Of a DNA stretch of 64,000 nt, positions 42,356 through 53,100 are shown piece after piece (within the stretch, counting starts at the first letter, position 1; each line of letters begins with the position of its first letter). The notes beneath the pieces are model-generated. The model had not been told where the DNA came from. It worked only from the letters and a program-made list of their open reading frames with translations, and did not search any database. This DNA comes from a virus. A program made the translations under genes and the position numbers. The stretch spans positions 1 through 64,000 of IMG/VR virus record IMGVR_UViG_3300008459_000008; one strand, written 5' to 3'.

Positions 42356-45300
42356 ATGAAAAACATTTTATTATACCTTAGTTGTTTGTTAATTACATCC
42401 AACTTATTTTCTCAAGTAAAGATGGATGTTTGGAATAAAAATCCAAACACATCTCGTACTATAGCAAAAATAAATCCATCCAAATTACCAGTGTCATTCG
42501 AATCGACTTTACCAGATGGTTCAACAGAAATTTATGATAAATGGAACGTCTCTGACATTGAAGTAGAAACATCAACAAAGAAAAAATATACTTTCAAACC
42601 AAATGCTTATAAAGCAAGAAAAAATTTAAGTATTTTGACATATACTGAAAATGGTTGGGAAGGTATGTATCAATCACCTGATGGTTCATCTTATTCAATG
42701 AATCCCACCAGTGTTACTAAAGATGATACAAGACCACAAGGAACTCTAGGTGGTTGTGAAACGATGATTCCGGCAAATATTACGATAAACAAAATACCAG
42801 AGAGAACTCCACAAACATCAAATTTATTAACAAATACTCAATATTATGACCCTGCTATAACAATAAATAAAAATTTAACAGTGTATGCAGAGGTGACAAA
42901 TGACTTACACGTTTCACTAGGAAATAATTTAACAACAACACAAAACTGGGTCACTAATTTGTTTCTTGCAGTTTCCAATATTTACGCTCAGGAAGGTCTG
43001 ACAGTCACATTGAATAAAATTTATGTCTGGCAGTCTGTTGATCCGTATGGTTATCAAACCACAACAACTTCGTCATGTATCCTAGGGGGTGGGTCCCTTT
43101 ATGGATCAGCATTCTGTACCGGTTTTACTGATAATATTAAAAATAATCTACCAGTCAATCCAAATAACACCACGACTAATGTGACATCTCATTTCAAACA
43201 TCTATTACATGGTAGAGGTTCTTTAGGTGGTATAGCTTGGTTAGGAGGCAACTCTGATGGATACAATCCTGATACTTGGAATGTAGTCGGAACGAATTTA
43301 TCAACCGCAGTGTCAGGTTTCACGAGCACGACAATCCCTTCACAAGCTACCACAGGTTATAACTGGCCAGTATATGTCACCGCACATGAGATGGGACACA
43401 ATTGTGGTTCCTCACACACACAGTTTTGTAGGTGGAGAAATGATCAAGGTGCCTATTTAGGTAGATTAGATAGCTGTTATAAAGGAGAAAATTACAATTC
43501 TACGGGATATTGTACTCAAGAAACTGTAGAACCTTGTCCTGCCAACTGTACTCAAACCACATATCTAACCACTAAACCAAATAATAATGGTACAATAATG
43601 AGTTACTGTCATTTGAATGGTTCTGTAAACTTGTCATCAAGATTTGGTAAATATCCAAGATTTGCTATGAGAAGTTCTGTGGATAGGACCCCATACATAC
43701 TCAATCCAATCTCAACTTTACCAGAAGTCGCGTCCGCAAATGTCACTTCTATAACATCTTTTACAGCTACTTGTGGAGGGAATGTGACATTTGGTGGTGG
43801 TTCAGGTGTAACCGCAAGAGGAGTATGTTGGGCCCCTTACCCAACAGAGCCTACAACCGCCAACTCTAAAACCCTCGATGGTACAGGAACTGGATCATTC
43901 ACTAGTGTTATGACTAATTTGACACCAGCGGTGACTCTTTATGTAAGAGCGTATGCAACTAATTCTGCCGGAACTTCATACGGAGGATTAAGACTTTTCA
44001 CACCAGGTCCGCCAGTACCACCAGTTTTGACAACAGTGCCTATCAATACCGTAGGACAAACAACAGCAAAATCAGGTGGTACAATTTCAAGCGGTGGTGG
44101 GGGAACTATTACTAGAAAAGGTGTTGTTTGGAGTATATTCCCCATACCTGATAATACTACTATAAACTCGGAGATTGGTAATACGAATGATGGTACTGGA
44201 ACTGCGAACTTTACAAGTTCAATAACAGGCCTTACTCTTGGTGTAACTTATTACGTGAGAGCATATGCAGAAAATGAGTATGGTGTCGGTTGGGGTAGTG
44301 AATTAACATTCACAACTAGTACTGCTACTACACCATCATTAACAACCAATTCAGTTACTACATTCACAAATACAACAGCAACTATGGGTGGTAATGTAAC
44401 TGCGTCCGGTGGAGCCTCAGTTTCAAGACGAGGTGTTTGTTATGCGACTACTCAAAATCCCACAATCGCTAATACTGTAGTAAATATAGGTACTGGTACT
44501 GGCACTTTTTCACAAAGTGTGACTGGATTGAGTCAAGGTGTAACCTATTATGTGAGAGCCTTTGCAGAAAACCAAGCTGGTCTTAATTATGGCACTCAAG
44601 TTAGTTTCAAAACATTGACTATCCCATCTGTGTCAACCACCGCAGCTACTAATTTAGCAACAACATCATTTACTACAGGTGGTAATGTAACATCTGCCGG
44701 TGGTGGCAGTCTTACTGTTACTGCTAGAGGTGTTTGTTATTCTACCTCAACTAGTCCGTCTCTGACTAATGGTACTGTGTTATCAATTGGAACCGGAACT
44801 GGCACATTCACAACAAACATCACTGCATTGACACAAGGCGTCACATACTATGTGAGAGCTTATGCAACTAATACTTATGGTACTGCTTATGGAAGTCAAA
44901 TCACTGTCAAGACACTGACTGTACCAACAGTCACTACTACGGCTTCAACAGCTCTGTCTAAGACAGGTTTCACAACTGGTGGTAATGTAACTTCAGCAGG
45001 AGGTGGTACCTTATCAGTCACTGAAAGGGGTATTGTTTATTCAACAACGGTACAAGATCCAACTACATCCAATACAAAGGTTTTAGCAGCAACACCAACA
45101 GGTACGGGATCTTATACAATAAGTTTGACGGGTTTAACACCTGGTACAATTTATTATGTTAGAGCTTATGCAATAAATTCAGTAGGTACTGGTTACGGTT
45201 CTCGTATAACAGTGACCACTCCAAGTGAACCAGTATTATCAACAACTTCGATAACATCTATATCAACTACAACAGCATCATCTGGTGGAACAATTACATC

Positions 45301-47092
45301 AAGTTCGGGATCAACAGTTACTGCTAGGGGGGTTTGTTATTCCACATCTCCAAATCCTACGACCGCAAACACAACCACAAGTAATGGGACTGGAACAGGT
45401 ACATTTACAAGTAGTCTAACTGGACTATCTCCTTCTACTACATATTATGTAAAGGCATACGCAATTAACACCACTGGTACGGGTTATGGTAATGAATTAT
45501 CATTTACTACGACATCTTCTGGATCTTTTCCATCACTAACAACTACTGCAGCAAGTGGTATATCTCAAACTACTGCATCTTCTGGTGGAAATGTGACTGC
45601 TGATGGTGGTTCAACGGTCACCGCAAGAGGAATTTGTTACGCAACCACACAAAATCCAACCCTATCAAATACGGTAGTAAATAGTGGTTCGGGTACTGGT
45701 GTTTTTACAAGTTCATTATCTGGATTGACACCAAACACTACTTATTATATCAGAGCCTTTGCTACAAATTCAAATGGAACAAATTTCGGAACACAAGTTT
45801 CTTTTACGACTTTATCCTCAATTACATTTCCCATTTTAACAACAAATACAGTGACATCCATAACTTCAACATCAGCAACTTCTGGTGGTAATATTACAAG
45901 TGATGGTGGTGCTACTGTCACTGCAAGGGGGGTTTGTTATGCCACAACACAAAATCCAACGACCTCAAATACAGTGATTACAAGTGGTTCAGGTACTGGA
46001 ACATTTTCAGTGTCGATCACTGGTCTTACAAGTGGTGTAACCTATTATGTTAGATCTTATGCTACTAATTCAGCGGGCACAAATTATGGAACCCAACAAT
46101 CTTTTACAACTTTGGTCTTTCCTTCATTATCTACTACTTCCGCGACTAGTGTCACTTCTACAACTGCGACAACCGGAGGTAATGTAACTTCAGATGGTGG
46201 GGCTACAGTAACCGCTAGAGGTGTGTGTTATGCAACAACACAAACCCCAACCCTTTCAAATTCATTCACATCAAATGGTACCGGTGTGGGATCATTTACC
46301 AGTAGTTTAACTGGTCTAACTCAGAATACTACTTACTATGTAAGAGCTTATGCGACTAATTCAGTTGGTACAAATTATGGTAGTCAAATCAGTTTTACGA
46401 CTACTACTGGTGAGACTTTACCTACTGTAACGACTACCGCAGTGACTTCTGTGACTTCGAACAGTGCCTCTTCAGGTGGAAATGTTACAAGTTCTGGTTC
46501 ACAATCTGTAACATCTAGAGGAGTAGTCTGGTCGACCTCAATAGATCCTACAGTGTCATTGACTACAAAAACTGTCAATGGTAGTGGAACAGGTACTTTC
46601 ACTAGTTCAATAACATCACTATCAGCTTCTACTACTTATTATGTAAGAGCTTATGCTACGAGTTCTGTTGGTACTGGTTATGGTAATAATGTTCAATTCA
46701 CAACATCATCATCACCTACAGCATCTTGCACAGTGACTACTTTTGCACCATACCAATTAAATGGTTTTTGGAGATTTAAATGGAATTTGAATTCGAATTG
46801 TAACAGCTACACTGTCACTGTAAGTAGATATAATTATACGAGTTCTTCTGTCCAACCTCCAGTTGGAGCAACACCTGTTGCTACAGGTGCTAGATTGACC
46901 AACTATGTTCCCACGACCAATGAAATTTCTCAAGGATTTATTGACCAACAAATGAATCCCCAACCTGCTACCACTGGATATTGGTACAGTTTTGATGTAA
47001 AATGTAATGCAACTTCTTGTAGTGGTTCAAACACTACTAGATCACCTTACTTCTATGTAGGTACTACTCCAGCATCGACAATCGGTAAATAA
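42356..47092 (+). CDS. Exported metzincin metalloprotease with 10 Bacteroidota-type repeat modules (paralogue 1)
   Basis: The 1578-aa product has a signal peptide (MKNILLYLSCLLITSNLFSQ) and a propeptide-like region that starts VKMDVWNKNP. The metzincin catalytic domain has H-E-M-G-H-N-C-G-S-S-H (His344, Glu345, His348, His354) and a Met-turn IMSYCH (Met415), with paired cysteines. Ten modules of about 90 residues follow, each with T-x-x-A-T-S-G-G-N-V-T-S-x-G-G, RGVCYST, TYYVRAYATN and FTT. A C-terminal domain of about 115 residues (FWRFKWNLNSNCNSYTVTV onward) ends the protein. Predicted role: zinc endopeptidase exported by Sec, with the modules as a stalk or binding array. I see no standard T9SS sorting tail. 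The target is unknown. Confidence 0.88.
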   Translation: MKNILLYLSCLLITSNLFSQVKMDVWNKNPNTSRTIAKINPSKLPVSFESTLPDGSTEIYDKWNVSDIEVETSTKKKYTFKPNAYKARKNLSILTYTENGWEGMYQSPDGSSYSMNPTSVTKDDTRPQGTLGGCETMIPANITINKIPERTPQTSNLLTNTQYYDPAITINKNLTVYAEVTNDLHVSLGNNLTTTQNWVTNLFLAVSNIYAQEGLTVTLNKIYVWQSVDPYGYQTTTTSSCILGGGSLYGSAFCTGFTDNIKNNLPVNPNNTTTNVTSHFKHLLHGRGSLGGIAWLGGNSDGYNPDTWNVVGTNLSTAVSGFTSTTIPSQATTGYNWPVYVTAHEMGHNCGSSHTQFCRWRNDQGAYLGRLDSCYKGENYNSTGYCTQETVEPCPANCTQTTYLTTKPNNNGTIMSYCHLNGSVNLSSRFGKYPRFAMRSSVDRTPYILNPISTLPEVASANVTSITSFTATCGGNVTFGGGSGVTARGVCWAPYPTEPTTANSKTLDGTGTGSFTSVMTNLTPAVTLYVRAYATNSAGTSYGGLRLFTPGPPVPPVLTTVPINTVGQTTAKSGGTISSGGGGTITRKGVVWSIFPIPDNTTINSEIGNTNDGTGTANFTSSITGLTLGVTYYVRAYAENEYGVGWGSELTFTTSTATTPSLTTNSVTTFTNTTATMGGNVTASGGASVSRRGVCYATTQNPTIANTVVNIGTGTGTFSQSVTGLSQGVTYYVRAFAENQAGLNYGTQVSFKTLTIPSVSTTAATNLATTSFTTGGNVTSAGGGSLTVTARGVCYSTSTSPSLTNGTVLSIGTGTGTFTTNITALTQGVTYYVRAYATNTYGTAYGSQITVKTLTVPTVTTTASTALSKTGFTTGGNVTSAGGGTLSVTERGIVYSTTVQDPTTSNTKVLAATPTGTGSYTISLTGLTPGTIYYVRAYAINSVGTGYGSRITVTTPSEPVLSTTSITSISTTTASSGGTITSSSGSTVTARGVCYSTSPNPTTANTTTSNGTGTGTFTSSLTGLSPSTTYYVKAYAINTTGTGYGNELSFTTTSSGSFPSLTTTAASGISQTTASSGGNVTADGGSTVTARGICYATTQNPTLSNTVVNSGSGTGVFTSSLSGLTPNTTYYIRAFATNSNGTNFGTQVSFTTLSSITFPILTTNTVTSITSTSATSGGNITSDGGATVTARGVCYATTQNPTTSNTVITSGSGTGTFSVSITGLTSGVTYYVRSYATNSAGTNYGTQQSFTTLVFPSLSTTSATSVTSTTATTGGNVTSDGGATVTARGVCYATTQTPTLSNSFTSNGTGVGSFTSSLTGLTQNTTYYVRAYATNSVGTNYGSQISFTTTTGETLPTVTTTAVTSVTSNSASSGGNVTSSGSQSVTSRGVVWSTSIDPTVSLTTKTVNGSGTGTFTSSITSLSASTTYYVRAYATSSVGTGYGNNVQFTTSSSPTASCTVTTFAPYQLNGFWRFKWNLNSNCNSYTVTVSRYNYTSSSVQPPVGATPVATGARLTNYVPTTNEISQGFIDQQMNPQPATTGYWYSFDVKCNATSCSGSNTTRSPYFYVGTTPASTIGK
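43714..46725 (+). repeat. Ten beta-sandwich modules, paralogue 1
   Basis: Module starts are marked by S/T-G-G-N-V-T-S-x-G-G followed by RGV(C/V)(Y/W). The DNA copies are diverged, but the TYYVRAYATN segment is nearly constant. Confidence 0.85.
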
Positions 47093-47116
47093 GGAATTAT
47101 CCTCAAATAAAATTTG

Positions 47117-47124
47117 AATATATA
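47117..47124 (+). promoter_or_regulatory. AATATATA motif before the second metalloprotease
   Basis: Exact 8-mer between the first and second protease genes, 24 nt before the ATG at 47149. Confidence 0.6.
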
Positions 47125-47148
47125 CAAAAAAAACATATCAAATACAAA

Positions 47149-50100
47149 ATGAAAAAGTTTCTGTTCTTTCTAACAAGTTTGATTTTAACGTTGAATTCGT
47201 TTGGTCAAGTGAAATTGAACGTTTGGGACAAAAATCCAAATGTATCTAAAACAATCAATAATATAAAACCGAATAATTTACCAAAAACATTCGAGTCGTT
47301 GACACCGGATGGTGAAAAAACCATCTATGATAGATGGGAAGTTCCAGCTATAACAGTTGTGTCATCTAAAGGTAAGTCATACACAACAAAACCAGTGGCT
47401 TACAAATCAAGAAATGGATTTGGTGTCTTAACCTATTCCAAAAATGGGTGGCAGGGTTTACATTCTGGTAGGAGTGGTAAATTTTACTCAATGACACCTT
47501 CAAAGGTTAATGAGGACACATCGTCATTGAGATCAGTCGAAGAATATTGTGGAGGTGCAGGTTTACAACCAAGTAGCCAAAATATTGATCAAAAAAAAGA
47601 CACAAAAAAGACTCCGTCGGTCGGTAGATTAACTAATAGTGATTTTTATAATCCATTAGTACCAATCAATAAAACTTGTAGTGTTTATGCAGAAATTGCT
47701 TTTGATCTACATACTGCGTTGGGTGGAAATCTAGCTACAACTGAAGATTGGGTTACGAGACTTTTTCTAGGTATATCACAAATCTATTTGAATGAGGGTA
47801 TAACAATATACTTGAATAAAGTTTATGTTTGGGAAGCGTTAGACCCATATGGATATACCACACAAACAGGTACACAGGATGTAGTTAGAAGTAATGTACT
47901 CAATCTATTCGGTGGAAAAATTTTAAATAATCTTCCAACCAATCCAAATTCAAACTTTAAACATTTACTTACTAATGCTACTTATGGGGGAGTTGCTTAC
48001 TACGGACCATTCACACCATCAGATGGATACACTCCCGCAAGCGATTTATTCGGTCCGACCAGTAGAGTAGGTCTATCTAGTATGAGTAACAAACTAGAGA
48101 TAGCATCAACACCAACAGATTTAAGTGTTTACAACGATAGAAGATGGTGTTTACTTGTAGTTGCTCATGAGTTAGGTCATAATTTTGGTTCAAGACACAC
48201 ACAGTGGTGTGGTTGGAAAAGTGATGTTGGTACACTAATTGGTAGACTAGACTCTTGTACAAATGGTGAAACTTCAAATCCACTAGGACCTAATTGTGGA
48301 GCAACTAGCTACCCATCATATAAACCGACCATAATGAGTTATTGTCAGTTCCATCAGAATGCTCCTGCTTTTTCACAATTTTTATCCAATGGTTTTGGAA
48401 AGTATCCTAGATTTAGTATAAGGACTGGATTAGCCAATTCATCAGACATACCTTATACAAATGCTTCGATACCAACACTTACCACAACCCCAATAGTTAC
48501 CTATACCGCTACAACTGCTACATCGGGTGGTAACATCACAAGTGATGGTGGTGCTAATGTAACCTCGAGAGGGGTGTGTTGGTCAACATCACCAAACCCG
48601 ACAATATCGGGATCAAGAACTCTTGATGGTTCCTTTTCAGGGAGTTTTACTAGTAACATCACAGGTCTTTTAGGTGGAATAACTTATTACGTCAGAGCTT
48701 ATGCAACCAATCAAGCCGGAACTGCTTATGGTAATGAAGTTAGTTTCACTACATCAGTACCCCTTGTACCAACACTATCGTCAACAACCGCCGCAACATC
48801 TATCACCAATAACAGCGCAACATCAGGTGGTAATGTGAGTGCAAATGGTGGTGGTTCAATTACCGCTAGGGGTGTTTGTTGGTCAACTTCAACAACCCCA
48901 ACAATATCAAATTCGAGAACTAATGATGCTGTAGGTACAGGTACAGGCTCTTTCACAAGTAGTTTGACGGGTCTATCAGCTGGTACAACATACTATGTAA
49001 GATCTTACGCAACAAACAGTGCAGGAACGGGTTATGGACCACAGATAACATTCTCAACATTTTCCGCATCTTCAATACTTATAAACACTACTGCTCTTAC
49101 GGGATTAGCTCCCAAAAACGTGACGACGGGTGGAACAATTACTTCAGACGGAGGTTCTGCAGTGACAGCAAGAGGGGTGTGTTGGTCAACAACAAGCCCA
49201 CCAACTATATCGAATAGTAAGGTCAATACTGGAACAGGTACAGGAACGTATACAAGTACGGTTAGTGGATTATCTCCATCTACGACATATTATTTGAGGT
49301 CATTTGCTACAAACTCTAGTGGTACAACATATGGTAATGAACTCTCCTTTACAACCACATCTGTTCCAACATTCATTAATGGTACTCCTAGTTATGTCTC
49401 ACAAACATCTATAAAAACCAATTACACTATAAGTTTTCCAAATCAATCGTTTTCCAGCCATGCTTTGGGTGCTTCAACGACAAACCCACCGGATTCCTAT
49501 AATCTGAATTCATCATCTTATACTTTTAATTCTGTATCAGGAACATACCAATCACTTCTCGGTAGAAAATCGACTTCACAAGGTCTTCAACCTTCAACGA
49601 CATATTTTATTAGACCTATAGCAACAGACATATATGATAATTTCTATTACGGACCAATAACACAAGCTACTACGCTTGCTCCTTCTCTACCTGTCTGTAC
49701 TACGTATGTTGCAACTGAAGTTAGTACCCCGACTACAAATGCATCGACCGCTAAATTGAGTGGTAAAGTTACATCAATAGGTGGGGCTATCACAGAAAGA
49801 GGTTTTTGTTATTCTACAACACAAAATCCAACCACATCAAATAGTAAAGTTACTACAACAACTTGTTCATCGGATGATGATTGTTTATTATCATTTACAA
49901 ACACAGTGGCTAATTTTACTCCTGGTACTACCTACTATGTAAGATCCTACGCGATAAATCCAAGTGGTGTTGGTTATGGGAATCAAGTATCATTCACAAC
50001 ACCGATTTATGTCTATCAAGGACCACCAATAGTCGTTATTGACTCAATCAGAAACATCTCAACTGTTGGTGCTAAACTTTATGGTCGAGTGACAAACAGA

Positions 50101-53100
50101 GGGGGTTCTGATTGTGTATTGAGTAGTGGATGTAGAGGTGTAGTTATAAGTGCAGTCACAAATAGTCCATCGAGTGGATGTGGAGTAGATGCAAACTTTG
50201 ATCCTATATGTTGGTCATTTGTTGAAACTCCAAATGTTCAAAGTATAACAGGTGCTTTTGAAGTGGATTTCCAGGCAGGCAATCAATTGATGAAAGCAAA
50301 TACAACTTATTATGTTAGGGCATACGCCACTAATTTTTTCGCAAATAACCAAAACAATTACGGATACTCCGCAACAAGTACATTTAAAACATTATTAACT
50401 GGAACAACACCCCTACTTTATACCAACACTACTGTGAGTATCACAACCACGAGCGCAACAAGTGGTGGATTTATAACTTCACAGGGTGGTGCAAGTGTCA
50501 CTCAAAAGGGAGTAGTGTGGTCTACATCTCCAAATCCAACCACATCACTTTCTACAAAAACTTCTAATGGAACAGGCACTGCAGCTTATTCAAGTAATAT
50601 GACAGGTCTCACACCTAATACTTTATACTATGTAAGAGCATACGCTGTAAATAGTTTTGGAACATCTTATGGTCCTCAAGTACAATTCACTACAAATGCG
50701 AGTGCCGGACTAGCCACATTAACAACTACATCAGTCACAAATTTATCTACAACATCGGTGACATCAGGTGGTAACATTACAAACAGTGGTGGTACAAATG
50801 TTACTGCAAGAGGCGTATGTTACTCCACATCAACTAACCCAACAATAACTAACGGCACAGTTGTCGCGAGTGGTTCTGGTACAGGATCGTTCACAACAAA
50901 TATCACTGGATTGATTCAAGGTAATACTTATTTTTTAAGGGCTTTTGCTACAAATACTTCCGGTACAAGTTATGGTAATCAAGTACAAATCACTACACTA
51001 ACACTACCATCAATAACCACTACCGTCGCAAGTAATGTAACCAGCACAACAGTAATTACTGGTGGTAATGTAACATCGGATGGTGGTTCGACTATTACGG
51101 AAAGAGGTGTCTGTTATGAAACAACACAGAACCCAACTACAGGAAATTTTAAACTAGTATCAACTGGCACGACAGGTACGTTTACATCAAACATAACTGA
51201 CTTGACACCAGGCACAACTTACTATGTAAGGGCATACGCTATAAATTCTGTAGGAACTCAATACGGAACTCAAATAAGTTTTACTACCACCGCAGCACAA
51301 ACAGTACCCACTGTGACAACAACTAATCCAACATCTATCACAACTAACACGGTAAGTAGTGGTGGTACTGTTAGTTCGGATGGTAATTCCACGGTTTCAT
51401 CAAGAGGTGTTGTTTGGTCAACATCTTCGGGTCCAACAATCAATCTTACAACTAAAACGGTTAATGGTAGTGGAACTGGTAGTTTCACAAGTTCAGTTGG
51501 AGGTCTTTTACCGGGTGTACTTTACTACATAAGAGCTTATGCTACAAATTCAATTGGTACATCTTATGGTTCAGAATTCACATTCACCACTTTAACAACT
51601 ACACCCACATTATCTTCTACCATTACAGCATCAAATATAACTCAGACCTCAGCAATCTCAGGAGGAAACGTTACAAGTGATGGTGGGATAACAATTACTG
51701 AAAGGGGGGTATGTTGGTCAACATCAAGTAATCCGACTGTTAGTCTAAGTACAAAAACAATAGATGGATCTGGTGTTGGTAGTTTTGTTAGCGATCTCAC
51801 AGGATTATCTGCGAGTACTACTTATTATGTTAGAGCTTACGCTACTAATTCAAATGGTACTAGTTATGGAACACAAATATCATTTACTACTTTATCATCA
51901 ACTACGGTTCCTACTGTCACAACCACAACCGCCTCATCAATTACATTAACATCGGCCGTATCAGGTGGTAATGTGACTTCGGACGGAGGTACTGTTGTGA
52001 CTGTGAGGGGGGTAGTTTGGTCTACATCTCCTTCACCGACAGTATCTTTAACAACTAAAACTCAAGATGGTACAGGAATTGGTACGTTTACAAGCTCTAT
52101 GACCGGTTTAACCGCGTCAACAATTTACTATTATAGAGCATATGCGACTAACTCTCAAGGGACATCATATGGTAATCAACTATCATTTACCACCACTGCA
52201 AACTTACCTGTTGTGACAACAACAAACGTAAGTTCCGTCACACTCACAGGTGCTGTTTCTGGTGGTAACGTAACATCAACTGGTGGAGCAACAGTCACAG
52301 CAAGAGGGGTATGTTGGTCAACATCACCTAATCCTACAATATTGAACTCAAAGACAACTGATGGAAGTGGGACTGGTACATTTACAAGTACTATCTCTAA
52401 TTTATCACAAAATACAACCTATTATGTCAGAGCATACGCAACTAACTCATCTGGTACCGCATATGGGACAGAATTACAATTCATCACATCAAACACATCT
52501 TTACCAACTGTTAATACAACATCTGTCACATCTATAGATTTCACAAGTGCTATATCTGGAGGTAATGTGGTATCAGACGGTAATTCAACAGTGACATCGA
52601 GAGGTGTGGTGTGGTCTGAAACACAAAATCCAACCCTTAGTAATTCATTTACAGTAGATGATAATGGTACTGGTACATTTACAAGTAATCTCACAAATTT
52701 GACTGCCGGCGTCACATATTATGTAAGAGCGTATGCAACAAATTCCTTAGGTACATCATATGGAAACCAAGTATCATTCGCAACAATACCTGGTCAAGCA
52801 CCAGAGGTATCAACAAACATTATAAATAACGTCACATCCACTAATGCTGAAGTTGTTTATAGTATAAACTCAATAGGTGGTGGAACATTATCATTAAAAG
52901 GTATTTGTTATTCTACATCTCCGAACCCCACAACATCTAATCAGAAGGTAGAAGAAGTCTGTGCAATTGAGACCCCATGTGAGATCGGTCAATATACAAT
53001 TACTTTCATAAATCCATTGTCTCCAAATGTGACTTATTATGTAAGAGCCTACGCAACAAGTGAATTTGGAACCTCATATGGAGAAGAACTTTCCTTCACA